Source: Acinetobacter sp. ANC 4648
Lineage (GTDB): Bacteria; Pseudomonadota; Gammaproteobacteria; Pseudomonadales; Moraxellaceae
DNA length: 64,000 nt
Direction: 5' to 3'
Assembly (NCBI RefSeq): GCF_002135345.1
Contig: NZ_NEGI01000001.1
Location: 62,001 to 126,000, forward strand
The notes beneath the pieces are model-generated. The model was not told where the DNA came from. It did not search any database and worked only from the letters and a program-made list of their open reading frames with translations. The translations under genes were made by a program, and so were the position numbers. Numbering within the stretch: position 1 is the first letter of the stretch; the number at the start of each line of letters is the position of its first letter. Below, in pieces: positions 8,632 through 17,424 of the stretch.

Positions 8632-9219
8632 CTAATCTCTACCATTTAATAAAACTTGAGCGATGAATCCTGTAGCAAGGCCGGCCAATACAAAATGATC
8701 AAGCATTTTCAAATATCAACGATCATTAGGTACCTGTACATAACGACCATTTTGGAAAATCCAATGCATTCCCACCTGCGGATCTGGTAAACCATAGCGT
8801 CGCCAATCGCTAATTAGCGTATATCTTGAACTTTCAATTTTAGAGTTTGCATCACCATTAACAAAGCCATGGCTTTCAGTCCGAGATTCTGTACGTGTTG
8901 GAAACTGGTCGTTATAAATAATCGTGACACCATTTTGAGGCGGATATGCTGGGTAGCTTGGATAACTTGGGCTCGGATACGGAGGAGGCCCCCAATGAGG
9001 TGGTCTTTGATTTAATGGTGGTTGAATAGGATATTCCTGTGTAAATGGATGCCCATAGGGATCCGCATAGCCCTGATATGTTGTGGTATATGGATATTTA
9101 TGGGGTTGTTGCCGTTCAACACCACGATAATTCCCCCAATCTTTTGCATCAGCCATGGCTAAGGTAGATCCCCCTGTAATCAACAGAGTTAAAGCTGTCA
9201 AAATAAATATTTTTTTCAT
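8632..9219 (-). pseudogene. RcnB-family periplasmic protein interrupted by an in-frame stop
   Basis: The intact part (8716-9219, 167 residues) starts MKKIFILTALTLLITGGSTLAMADA, a signal peptide, and continues with a Pro/Tyr-rich low-complexity region. It then has the RcnB-family core SRYTLISDWRRYGLPDPQVGMHWIFQNGRYVQV and ends at a TGA (8716-8718). Reading on in the same frame gives YLKMLDHFVLAGLATGFIAQVLLNGRD before the next stop at 8632. This looks like the hydrophobic tail that normally closes RcnB-family proteins (YVLVAIATGVI-type). One nonsense change therefore seems to have removed the tail. The start at 9219 is preferred over 9240 because AGG lies 7 bases before it and the signal peptide begins there. 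A functional truncated protein is possible. Confidence 0.65.
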
Positions 9220-9389
9220 GACATTACCTATATTAACCATTCACAGAGTTAGTTTAATCTTAAATTCAAGATAAGTAATGAATAAATAATATACAAATTA
9301 TATTTTCAAACAGAGCACAAGGCTGCTGAGCTTCAATTTAAACAGACATATCTGTTAACATACCATTTTAACCTTATGGATGCTGTATC

Positions 9390-9839
9390 GTGGCTGAACT
9401 GAGTTTTGACCGTCTACATCAATTTTTTTGCAAAGTTCCAAGCATTCAAGAATCTTTGATTGATAGTTATGGTTCAGATGGAAAACACACCTGGTGGTTT
9501 AAATTCCAAATTAATGTTGAGCATCCATTGGCTTGGCAAACTGTGCAAGAACTTGGTCACGTACTCAATTATATTTCTAAAAACGAACGGTTACCGACAC
9601 AATTTCTCCCAGTTTCACCACCACCCTATATGAATGGTGAAGCCAAGTATTTCTTAGCTTGGGTAATTCAGTGTAATCATGCTGAGTTTAGCCCTGATGT
9701 TGTTTGCGATTGGTTAGAAGCGCGATTACCAAGTCCTGTTGAAGATGAAACGCAGTGGAAAATAAAAACTGATTTAAAAGAATTAGACCAAATTGCAGAT
9801 AAAGATTTAGACGCATTGATCCCACCCAATCCGCAATAA
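9390..9839 (+). CDS. Conserved hypothetical protein, 149 residues
   Basis: Soluble, acidic protein with no signal peptide or membrane segment. Trp- and Pro-containing phrases (KHTWWFKFQINVEHPLAWQTVQELGHVLNYI, FLPVSPPPYMNGEAKYFLAWVIQC) look like a folded domain, and codon use matches the neighbours. The start is GTG; GGA lies about 9 bases upstream, and the two ATGs just before it are out of frame. I do not recognise the family and assign no function. It converges on the phospholipase D-like gene. Confidence 0.7.
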   Translation: MAELSFDRLHQFFCKVPSIQESLIDSYGSDGKHTWWFKFQINVEHPLAWQTVQELGHVLNYISKNERLPTQFLPVSPPPYMNGEAKYFLAWVIQCNHAEFSPDVVCDWLEARLPSPVEDETQWKIKTDLKELDQIADKDLDALIPPNPQ

Positions 9840-9847
9840 ATAGACAA

Positions 9848-9872
9848 TAAAAATCCCTCAAAAATGAGGGAT
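9848..9872 (-). terminator. Terminator of the phospholipase D-like gene
   Basis: Stem ATCCCTC / GAGGGAT with a 6-base loop. Read on the minus strand it is followed by TTTTTATT, so it fits termination of the minus-strand gene ending at 9912 better than of the plus-strand gene ending at 9839. Confidence 0.7.
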
Positions 9873-9911
9873 ATCTATTAAAATTAGCGTCATCATCCTG
9901 TTGGCTCTAAT

Positions 9912-11375
9912 TTAAAAAGTCGACAAACCACTCCATTCCATAAAGCGGTATACGCCATACTTCAACTTCGATTCATCTGCATATGTGGCATAATCGACAC
10001 TAATTTTTCGGCCATTTAAGTTCGACCACGCTGTATTGAAATACTGATTTTCATCTAGGAATACTTGTTGTTGCGGTGTTCCAACGACGCGTAAATCAGT
10101 TTCCAAATTATAGTTTTTCAAATTACGTGCTGTAAAATTTGCAGAGCCTAAAATCATTTCAGCAGATTGTGCATTGCGTTTTACAATCATCTTGCTATGG
10201 CACTGTTCACCTTGAGTATTACACCAACGCACATCAATACCTGCATCATGTAATTCTGAAGCCACCTGACGGTTTGGAATACCATTTTTTTGACGACCAA
10301 ATGCATCTTTATTCGGATCAAGTAATACCCTTAATTTTACACCACGCTGTTTTGCATCAATCAATTGCTTCACAATTTGATGCTCTGATAAATAGAACAT
10401 TGCTAAATCAATTTGATCATTAGCTTTTGCTGTTTGCAACAGATTTAATACCGCCTTATAAATGGCTTTTTCAGTTAAAACTTGCACTTGTGGATCTGTA
10501 GCTACACCATCAAAATCTCCCATGACAACAAAAGGCGTATCTCCACCTGACATCTGCGCTACAGGCTGTTCAGATTTTAAAACATCAATTGCCGTTGGGC
10601 CTGAGACCCATAATGCAACATTTGAATGGCGTGAACTTCCATCGTGTGGATTTGCCGAAGTGACGATTGTTTGCCATCCTTCAGCAGTATCGACCACAAT
10701 GGTTTTACGGTGATTTGCTTTAAAATTAAATAAATTTAAATAGCTACGAATGGTAATTTTTTCTTGACCAAAAGGATTCGATAACCAGCCTTTTTGTGGA
10801 TTATTCCCCACATCCTGACAACATAAATACCAAAACCCAGACCATGCTGGGTTTGAAGCACGCAGCGGTATCAGATTAGTTTCAATTACATCCACGCCCC
10901 CTTGACGTAATTGACGATATTGCTCAGATAACACGCCCCCATAAACTGAATTAATAGGATCGGTAATAAACTTAATTTCGAGGGTTGGATTCACCACTTT
11001 TTGATTAACCAATGCATCAATCAGTTGTTTCGTTAAAGCTCTTTGCTGAGCTTGAGAGCTGCCGACTTCTTGATTAAATAAAAACATATCAATCACAATG
11101 GTGCTTTTGGCTTCGCCGATCAGCTTCAATATCTGATTGAAAATTTGATGGTCGAGTTGTTGCTGACCTTGAGCATCAATATAGGTTTGATCTGCAATAA
11201 ATTTCACCTTCGCATGATGTAATGGACCAGCATAGTCCAAACCTTCTGGCAAAGGCTTATAGACCTGATAGGCGGCAGATGCGAAATAACCTAAAGCTAA
11301 AACACTCAAAATCGCACCGAAGTAACGGCGGCGTGACCAATTCAGCTTATTGTGAATTTTATTAAAGATACGCAT
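9912..11375 (-). CDS. Membrane-anchored phospholipase D-like protein
   Basis: Protein of 487 residues with an N-terminal membrane anchor (about residues 18-38, YFGAILSVLALGYFASAAYQV) and two PLD-type catalytic modules. The first HKD motif is complete: His222, Lys224 and Asp229 in NHRKTIVVD, followed by TSANPHDGSSRHSN. The second has His393 and Lys395 in CHSKMIVKR and the trailing GSANFTARN, but position 400 is Arg where the motif usually has Asp. PLD-family enzymes hydrolyse or transfer phosphatidyl groups (phospholipases, cardiolipin synthases). The substrate is not decided by sequence. It lies downstream of znuD with only 83 bases between, including a weak terminator, so partial co-transcription is possible. 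Confidence 0.85.
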   Translation of the reverse strand: MRIFNKIHNKLNWSRRRYFGAILSVLALGYFASAAYQVYKPLPEGLDYAGPLHHAKVKFIADQTYIDAQGQQQLDHQIFNQILKLIGEAKSTIVIDMFLFNQEVGSSQAQQRALTKQLIDALVNQKVVNPTLEIKFITDPINSVYGGVLSEQYRQLRQGGVDVIETNLIPLRASNPAWSGFWYLCCQDVGNNPQKGWLSNPFGQEKITIRSYLNLFNFKANHRKTIVVDTAEGWQTIVTSANPHDGSSRHSNVALWVSGPTAIDVLKSEQPVAQMSGGDTPFVVMGDFDGVATDPQVQVLTEKAIYKAVLNLLQTAKANDQIDLAMFYLSEHQIVKQLIDAKQRGVKLRVLLDPNKDAFGRQKNGIPNRQVASELHDAGIDVRWCNTQGEQCHSKMIVKRNAQSAEMILGSANFTARNLKNYNLETDLRVVGTPQQQVFLDENQYFNTAWSNLNGRKISVDYATYADESKLKYGVYRFMEWSGLSTF

Positions 11376-11380
11376 AAAAC

Positions 11381-11413
11381 AAGACCTAATCTAATATGTC
11401 CAGACTAGGTCTT
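11381..11413 (-). terminator. Weak terminator-like hairpin after znuD
   Basis: Inverted repeat AAGACCTA (11381-11388) / TAGGTCTT (11406-11413) with a 17-base loop. On the minus strand it is followed by GTTTTATG, directly before the start of the phospholipase D-like gene. The T tract is short and the loop long, so read-through is likely. Confidence 0.4.
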
Positions 11414-11458
11414 ATCTCTTTATTTTTCAATCATGATTTGGTGAAAGAATGCAAATGC

Positions 11459-13528
11459 TTAAAATTTAAAATCTACACCGATCACAAAGTTACGCCCCAT
11501 TTGTGGAATATTGGCTAAGAAAGAACTATGTTCATAGACCATTTCATCTAGTAAATTATTGGCATTAAAAAATACTCGTGCTTCCTGTTTACCTAACAGT
11601 GGATACTTATAAGCCACACCAACATTGACCATGTTATAACCCTGCGTATCCGTTTCATATGCTGCAATATCATTTTGCTTAAACACATGTGCATACTCTG
11701 CCGAACCTGACCAATGATCATCAAAATCAGCATTGACTCGTGTTCCTAAACGACCAGCTGGTATACGTGGAGCATTCTCAGCATCAATTTTGCCGCGCAC
11801 ATAATCCCCAAATAATCCGACTTTATAGATTGGTGACCATTGATAAGCTACTTCAGCTTCAGTGCCATAAAACTTGGCTTTATCTTGAGCGTACTGAATT
11901 AAACGGAAATCTTTATATTGATCAAGAGTCTGCGCATAAATGTAGTTATCAAACCAATTATGATACAGATGAACATGATAGCTCAGTTTTTCAGCATCAT
12001 AATGCAGCCCTAACTCCACATTATTAGATTTTTCTTTATCTAAATCTTGATTACCCAATTCGTAAGTATTGGTGGCAAAGTGTTTACCATCCGCATAAAG
12101 CTCTTGTGCCAATGGCAAGCGCTCTTGATGTGAGCCTACGAGTGATAACTTATAATTCGGAGCAAACTCCCAGTTCACTGCACCTGAATACGAGAAAGCG
12201 TGTCCATCGAAATCTTTTTGTGTTGAATCTATTTCAATTTTTTGCTGATCTAAACGTGCACCCAATTCAAAATGCAGATCATTCCACTGTTTATGCTCTA
12301 AACCAAAGACACTATATTTTTGAGTTTTATTCGGAGCAAGAATCGCCTCTTCACCTGAAATGTCTAGTTTTTGTTGGCTGGCTTGAATCCCAATCACACC
12401 TTCCCAATCTGCAACGGGGTTATGAACCAACTCTAAACGTCCTTCATAGCCTTTACTCTTAAAGGTGGTCATTGCTGTGCCAGCTTCAATTTCATCATGT
12501 TGATAATCGGTATAACTGGCTTGTGCTCGTAATTTTTTGAAGCCTGCAAGTGGATTATTCAATTCAGAACGGAAATCATAACGCTCCGTTTTTAAATCAA
12601 TCCAAGGACCTGCTTCTGCATGCTCATGCTCAGAGTTTGTAGTTGAATCTGTACCACATCCAGTTAAAGTTAGGCGGGTTGGACTCAGTTGGCAACTTTC
12701 ATATTCATGGCTATGTCCAGGTAAACCATATTGATCTTGTCTATTGCTATACGATACACCAGCAAAACCACGCTCACCAATCCACGACAACCCCACATTC
12801 ACATTGTCTGAGCCCGAAAAGGTATTACCGACACGACGTTCTTTATTGGTATGTGTATGGTCACCATGTTCTTCCGTTACACTATAATTGGGTGCAATAT
12901 AATCATTGGCATCTCGTGTTAAACCTTCAACCCGTAAAGCCACATTTGAACCAAGACCAACGGTGATCCCTGCATGAGCAAGTTTTTCATCATTGCCGGT
13001 GTTATAGCGCACACCAACATCTCCCTCATAACCATTTTCAGGCATTTGGGTGGCAATTTTGCTATCTGTCACATTGACCAAACCACCGACTGAACCAGCA
13101 CCATACAGCAAGGTTGATGGTCCACGAATCACTTCAATCTTGGTTGCAAGTTGCGGATCGACAGTAACAGCATGATCGGGGGATAAACTCGAAACATCCA
13201 TAGTTTCGGTTGCATTCTGTGTAACTTTAACCCGTGCCCCTTCTTGACCACGGATAACAGGACGGCTTGAACCTGCACCAAAACTATTAGAACGTACGCC
13301 TAATTCATCTTTTAGTACTTCACCTAAAGTACTTCCGGCTTGTTGTAATTGTTGTTGATCTACAGTTTGATCTGCAACCCCAAAATCTGTATCAGATTGA
13401 TCTAAAGGATGTGCTGAAACTGTAATCGTTGCCAATTGCTGCACTGGATCATTTGAGTCTTCTGCCCACAAAGACGTTGAAAAAATTGCTGAAATTGAAA
13501 GTGTCAGAACACTTTTAGAAAATGACAT
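11459..13528 (-). CDS. znuD: TonB-dependent outer-membrane zinc receptor (ZnuD-type)
   Basis: Outer-membrane receptor of 689 residues. The signal peptide (to about SLWA) is followed by a plug domain (about 40-150, with SRPVIRGQEGARVKV and IEVIRGPSTLLYGAGSVGGLVNV) and a beta-barrel ending in Phe (FVIGVDFKF). Two His/acid-rich external loops, EEHGDHTHTNKERR and GHSHEYES...CGTDSTTNSEHEHAEA, are the typical zinc-capturing feature of ZnuD. The second loop also carries a Cys pair. Import needs TonB-ExbB-ExbD, which are not in this window. A near-perfect Zur-box-like palindrome lies 30-51 bases upstream of the start, so repression by Zur in zinc-replete cells is expected. This supports the zinc assignment over heme or siderophore uptake. 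Confidence 0.88.
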   Translation of the reverse strand: MSFSKSVLTLSISAIFSTSLWAEDSNDPVQQLATITVSAHPLDQSDTDFGVADQTVDQQQLQQAGSTLGEVLKDELGVRSNSFGAGSSRPVIRGQEGARVKVTQNATETMDVSSLSPDHAVTVDPQLATKIEVIRGPSTLLYGAGSVGGLVNVTDSKIATQMPENGYEGDVGVRYNTGNDEKLAHAGITVGLGSNVALRVEGLTRDANDYIAPNYSVTEEHGDHTHTNKERRVGNTFSGSDNVNVGLSWIGERGFAGVSYSNRQDQYGLPGHSHEYESCQLSPTRLTLTGCGTDSTTNSEHEHAEAGPWIDLKTERYDFRSELNNPLAGFKKLRAQASYTDYQHDEIEAGTAMTTFKSKGYEGRLELVHNPVADWEGVIGIQASQQKLDISGEEAILAPNKTQKYSVFGLEHKQWNDLHFELGARLDQQKIEIDSTQKDFDGHAFSYSGAVNWEFAPNYKLSLVGSHQERLPLAQELYADGKHFATNTYELGNQDLDKEKSNNVELGLHYDAEKLSYHVHLYHNWFDNYIYAQTLDQYKDFRLIQYAQDKAKFYGTEAEVAYQWSPIYKVGLFGDYVRGKIDAENAPRIPAGRLGTRVNADFDDHWSGSAEYAHVFKQNDIAAYETDTQGYNMVNVGVAYKYPLLGKQEARVFFNANNLLDEMVYEHSSFLANIPQMGRNFVIGVDFKF

Positions 13529-13558
13529 GAATTGCTCTCTAAGCTCAGTATTTTATTA

Positions 13559-13579
13559 AAATGTAATACTATAACATTT
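13559..13579. promoter_or_regulatory. Zur-box-like operator between znuD and the DUF4184 gene
   Basis: 21-base near-palindrome AAATGTAATACTATAACATT(T), centred at 13569. The arms AAATGTAATA and TATAACATTT match in 9 of 10 positions. It corresponds closely to the proteobacterial Zur consensus (AAATGTTATA-N-TATAACATTT). Its position 31 bases upstream of znuD suits repression. It is also 92 bases upstream of the divergent gene at 13671, which may share the control. Confidence 0.75.
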
Positions 13580-13670
13580 CATTTTAATTGCAATAAAAAA
13601 CATTCTCCTGTCTTCATTTTGTTTAAACTACAGCATGACAAAGTCACTGTTTTATTTTTTAAAGTTTTAA

Positions 13671-14435
13671 ATGCCTTTTACGATTTCACATGCTGTACTC
13701 GCCCCTCCCATCGCTAAATTAACGGGCTATCGTTTACCTATTGCTGCTTTAGCGATTGGAACAATGACCCCTGATTTATATCGTTTATTTACCACCGCAG
13801 ATTATAATTTTACACATCAATGGCAAAGCTTAATTTTTCCAAATTTATTTATTGCTCTTGGTTTTTGCTTATTGTGGTATTGCCTATATAGACCGGTTGT
13901 TTTTCGATTGATCGGTTTAAAAAAACCGCTCAACTTAAATAGTCTTGACAAAACGATAGAATTTTTACTCAGCCTAATCATTGCCACCATTGTAGGAATT
14001 GCCACACACCTGATTTGGGATGGCTTAACCCATTCCGATTTTAGAACCTTTGCCTTTGAAGATTTTCTCAATAGTCCTGTCTATTTTTGGGGATATAGCT
14101 ATCCAATGCATCGCGTACTACAAATTGGTAGCTCAGTTTTAGCTTTACCTTTTTTGTTCTGGATGTCTGTACATTATTATTTTAAATATAAACAAAATCA
14201 GCCCATTAATAACCAAATTAAAGTGTATGCACTACTGTTATTTTTAATCACGGGCTTAAGTGGTACTGTTTCCTATTTTCATTTTTCACAGCAAGTTCAA
14301 TCAAATCCAATGGTGAATGACCTGTATTGGTATCTTGGAAAATCCATCAATCAGTTTACTCAAGCTGCGCTGATTAGCTTTAGCTTCGGTTGCCTCATTT
14401 TCTTATTTTTAGACCGAAAACATCGACTTGGCTAA
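13671..14435 (+). CDS. DUF4184-family membrane protein
   Basis: Inner-membrane protein of 254 residues. The opening MPFTISHAVLAPPIAKLTGYRLPIAALAIGTMTPDLYRL is characteristic of DUF4184, with a conserved His in ISHAV and Asp in PDL that resemble metal-dependent hydrolase-like membrane proteins. Hydrophobic segments lie at about 47-67, 97-120, 150-165, 179-197 and 228-247. A second polar motif, THLIWDGLTH, lies between helices. No function is established for the family. Divergence from znuD across a Zur-like box makes zinc-linked expression possible (inference). No strong ribosome-binding site precedes the ATG, and no better start is visible. Confidence 0.75.
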   Translation: MPFTISHAVLAPPIAKLTGYRLPIAALAIGTMTPDLYRLFTTADYNFTHQWQSLIFPNLFIALGFCLLWYCLYRPVVFRLIGLKKPLNLNSLDKTIEFLLSLIIATIVGIATHLIWDGLTHSDFRTFAFEDFLNSPVYFWGYSYPMHRVLQIGSSVLALPFLFWMSVHYYFKYKQNQPINNQIKVYALLLFLITGLSGTVSYFHFSQQVQSNPMVNDLYWYLGKSINQFTQAALISFSFGCLIFLFLDRKHRLG

Positions 14436-14617
14436 TTTTTAATGGCAGTGTTTACACTTCCTACATGATGAATCACGTAAAAACTGATTGAAATTCCATG
14501 GTTTTTTGATCTGCTCCTTGTGACAAAATTCTCAAAGAGGCATAATCCATCATTCAGAGGCGGTACGCTGTTTACGTATACGCTTGCCTTAACCCATATA
14601 GTTGGATGTTTTACGCT

Positions 14618-16405
14618 ATGATGCGAACTCATTACTGCGGTACTTTAACCGAAGCTCAAATTGACCAAACCGTTACCTTATGCGGTTGGGTACATCGTCG
14701 CCGTGACCACGGTGGTGTTATCTTTCTTGATATGCGTGACCGTGATGGTCTAGTACAAGTCGTAATTGACCCAGATACCCCAGAAGCATTCTCTACCGCA
14801 GACAAAGTACGTTCTGAATTCGTACTTAAAATTACAGGTCGTGTGCGTCGTCGTTATGAAGGCACTGAAAATTCAAATATGGTCAGTGGCCAAATTGAAG
14901 TTTTAGCAAAAAACATCGAAGTACTTGCTGCTTCTGAAACTCCACCATTCCCATTGAATGATGAAAATACCAATATTTCTGAAGAAGTACGTTTGAAATA
15001 TCGTTTCCTTGATATTCGTCGTCCAGAAATGCTTGATCGTTTACGTTTCCGCTCTAAATTGACGAATCTCATTCGTAACTATTTCGAAGAAAATGGTTTC
15101 TTAGACGTTGAAACACCTATTTTGACACGTGCAACCCCTGAAGGTGCGCGTGACTATTTAGTGCCAAGTCGTGTATCGAATGGTAGTTTCTATGCACTGC
15201 CACAATCACCACAGTTATTTAAACAACTGTTGATGGTTGGTGGTATTGATCGTTATTACCAAATTGCAAAATGTTTCCGTGACGAAGACTTACGTGCTGA
15301 TCGTCAGCCAGAATTCACTCAGATCGATGTTGAAACATCGTTCATGAGTGACGATGACATTATGGATTTGATGGAAACTTTAACTATTAAAATGTTCAAA
15401 GAACTTTTAAATGTGAATTTCGACAAATTCCCACGTATGACTTATGCAGATGCAATGCGTGACTATGCTTCTGACAAGCCAGATATGCGTATTCCTTTGA
15501 AATTGGTTGACGTTGCAGACATGATGCAAGACGTTGAGTTCAAAGTATTCGCAGGTCCAGCTAAAGATCCTAAAGGTCGTATTGTTGCTCTTCGCGTTCC
15601 AGGCGCTGGTGCATTACCACGTAGCCAAATCGACGAATATACTAAATTTGTGGGTATCTACGGTGCGAAAGGTTTGGCTTATATTAAAGTCAACGAACTT
15701 GAAAAAGGCATCGAAGGTCTACAGTCTCCAATCGTTAAATTCATCGAGCCAATCGTACTTGATTTATTAAAACGTGTTGGTGCTGAAAATGGCGATATCG
15801 TATTCTTTGGTGCGGACAAAGCTAAAGTTGTAAACGATGCAATGGGTGCTTTACGTATTAAAGTCGGTCATGACATGAAAATGTCGACTACAGAGTGGGC
15901 TCCTCTTTGGGTTGTAGACTTCCCAATGTTTGAAGAAACTGATGATGGCAAATGGACTTCTGTGCATCACCCATTCACGCTACCTAAATCAAGCGTTGAA
16001 GAAGTGAAGAACAACCCAGGTGCTGCACTGTCTGTTGCTTATGACATGGTATTGAATGGTACTGAAGTTGGTGGTGGTTCACTCCGTATCTTTAACTTAG
16101 AAATGCAACAAGCAATCTTTGCCGCATTGGGTATTTCTGAAGAGGAAGCGGAAGAAAAATTTAGCTTCTTACTCAACGCATTACGTTACGGTGCACCTCC
16201 ACATGGTGGCTTGGCATTTGGTCTAGATCGTTTGGTCATGTTGATGACGGGTGCGACTTCAATTCGTGATGTGATTGCATTCCCGAAAACTAAAACTGCG
16301 GAATGTCCATTGACTCAAGCTCCTGCACCAGTTGAACCAAATCAATTGCGTGATTTAGGTATTCGTTTACGCGAAAAACCTAAAGCAGAAGAAAAACAAG
16401 TTTAA
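14618..16405 (+). CDS. aspS: Aspartyl-tRNA synthetase
   Basis: Class II synthetase charging tRNA-Asp, 595 residues. The N-terminal OB-fold anticodon-binding domain begins [10 protein letters not shown]...[26 protein letters not shown]. Class II motif 2 is [19 protein letters not shown] and motif 3 is [15 protein letters not shown]. The bacterial GAD insertion domain occupies about residues 290-420. The start at 14618 gives the MMRTHYCG N-terminus usual in Acinetobacter, and GGATG lies about 9 bases upstream. An in-frame ATG at 14606 would add four residues. Bacterial AspRS can be discriminating or not; this cannot be judged here. The gene marks one border of the outer-core LOS locus. Confidence 0.97.
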   Translation: MMRTHYCGTLTEAQIDQTVTLCGWVHRRRDHGGVIFLDMRDRDGLVQVVIDPDTPEAFSTADKVRSEFVLKITGRVRRRYEGTENSNMVSGQIEVLAKNIEVLAASETPPFPLNDENTNISEEVRLKYRFLDIRRPEMLDRLRFRSKLTNLIRNYFEENGFLDVETPILTRATPEGARDYLVPSRVSNGSFYALPQSPQLFKQLLMVGGIDRYYQIAKCFRDEDLRADRQPEFTQIDVETSFMSDDDIMDLMETLTIKMFKELLNVNFDKFPRMTYADAMRDYASDKPDMRIPLKLVDVADMMQDVEFKVFAGPAKDPKGRIVALRVPGAGALPRSQIDEYTKFVGIYGAKGLAYIKVNELEKGIEGLQSPIVKFIEPIVLDLLKRVGAENGDIVFFGADKAKVVNDAMGALRIKVGHDMKMSTTEWAPLWVVDFPMFEETDDGKWTSVHHPFTLPKSSVEEVKNNPGAALSVAYDMVLNGTEVGGGSLRIFNLEMQQAIFAALGISEEEAEEKFSFLLNALRYGAPPHGGLAFGLDRLVMLMTGATSIRDVIAFPKTKTAECPLTQAPAPVEPNQLRDLGIRLREKPKAEEKQV

Positions 16406-16422
16406 GGCTTAATTTTCTTTTC

Positions 16423-16452
16423 AAAAAACCCTGCATATGCAGGGTTTTTTAT
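16423..16452 (+). terminator. Terminator of aspS
   Basis: Perfect palindromic hairpin with arms AAAAAACCCTGCAT and ATGCAGGGTTTTTT (16423-16450), ending in a T run, 17 bases after the aspS stop codon. Confidence 0.9.
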
Positions 16453-16453
16453 T

Positions 16454-16940
16454 GCTCTATTTTAGAATATGCTCAAATAAAATGACTTAAAGAAATCAAA
16501 TGAAAATTATCCATTATATAAAAAACAATCTCTAATAATCTGGATGCTTTTAATCTCTCTAAATGCAAAAATATGCTATACCTTCCATGTTTGACATTTC
16601 GCAAACGTAAAGCTGTATCAACTCTTCTCTTACTTATTTTGATCTTGCCGATTTCAATAGAACTCCTACATTTGAGTAGAAGTATTAAATTAAATTCATT
16701 GGTTTGTCAGAGCTCATTGAACAATATCAATCAACCCATCTCCTCCCTTACTGCAACGCGCTAGAGTATTTTTCAGCCAAAACTTCCATCTCACTTTCGA
16801 GTCTAATCATTTAACATGTAATACCGTACAATTTTTATCAAACTATCCTTCTTTTTATTCTCTCCCTCCTCTCATTCAGCTATTTATATATTTTACCAAA
16901 TCACGAATCAAAAACTTGAAGTAGGATTTATTCAAATAAT
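16454..16940. other. Degenerate AT-rich stretch, no intact gene
   Basis: Nearly 500 bases between the aspS terminator and the acyltransferase remnant. Only short, frame-broken open stretches are seen. The longest, about 63 codons from 16573, has no ribosome-binding site or family resemblance. Together with the remnant just downstream this looks like decayed coding DNA, but I could not align it to a family by eye. Confidence 0.4.
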
Positions 16941-16943
16941 TAA

Positions 16944-17078
16944 CAACTTTCTGTCAATACTCTGAATCAAGATCTTCAAAAAATGATTAATATCGCACCT
17001 GAACCGTACATTTGGTCATATAAACGTTTCCGCAATTCCCTAGGCATTCCAACATACACAATAAATAGATTTTGCTGA
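16944..17078 (+). pseudogene. C-terminal remnant of an LpxL/HtrB-type acyltransferase
   Basis: After a stop at 16941 the frame reads QLSVNTLNQDLQKMINIAPE then PYIWSYKRFRNSLG, and ends at 17076-17078. The phrase PEPYIWSYKRFR is the diagnostic C-terminus of lipid A late acyltransferases. The intact gene at 17425 ends with the equivalent SPADYMWGYKRFK. No matching N-terminal or catalytic portion is intact upstream. I read this as what is left of a second acyltransferase gene. Confidence 0.6.
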
Positions 17079-17128
17079 TATTCTTTCGCTTATGATATTG
17101 AATTGAAAATTAGGCCGGATCGTATTTT

Positions 17129-17159
17129 TATTGAGATAAATTCTCAATACTGGCATAAT
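17129..17159 (+). promoter_or_regulatory. Promoter with overlapping inverted repeat, upstream of the small membrane protein
   Basis: The -35-like TTGAGA (17131-17136) and -10-like CATAAT (17154-17159) are 17 bases apart, each one mismatch from consensus. The inverted repeat TATTGAGA-taaat-TCTCAATA (17129-17149) covers the -35 and part of the spacer, so it could be an operator. It would drive the small membrane protein and the acyltransferase. Confidence 0.45.
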
Positions 17160-17190
17160 AGTGTGGTTAATTTTATAGGTGAATTCCCTC

Positions 17191-17406
17191 ATGGCTATGC
17201 GTCCTGAAGTCCGTCGTCATACAATTGTTCTTATTGCTTTCGCAATTATTCAATGGGGTTTTATGCGCTATATCATTAGTCATCAAGTCTTTAACTTAGA
17301 TACTTCGGATCGTATTTTATATTTTTGCTTAAGTAGTTTTGGCGGGGCTTTCTTAATTTTTGGTGCACTCATTTATATGATTATTAAGGGTAATGCTGAA
17401 GAATAA
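17191..17406 (+). CDS. Small two-helix membrane protein
   Basis: 71-residue protein with two transmembrane segments (about 11-29, IVLIAFAIIQWGFMRYIIS, and 45-65, FCLSSFGGAFLIFGALIYMII) and a short charged tail (KGNAEE). It lies 18 bases before the LpxL-type acyltransferase and very likely forms an operon with it. I do not recognise the family. The start at 17191 is chosen over an upstream in-frame GTG (17179) because AGG then sits about 11 bases before the ATG. A downstream ATG at 17197 is also possible. Codon use and hydrophobicity support a real gene. Confidence 0.65.
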   Translation: MAMRPEVRRHTIVLIAFAIIQWGFMRYIISHQVFNLDTSDRILYFCLSSFGGAFLIFGALIYMIIKGNAEE

Positions 17407-17424
17407 AGGGCTATCTAAAGAATC

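Noticed and set aside
16573..16764. 63-residue open frame after aspS
   Set aside because: No ribosome-binding site, no recognisable domain, and it sits in a decayed-looking region; a hydrophobic stretch alone is not enough.
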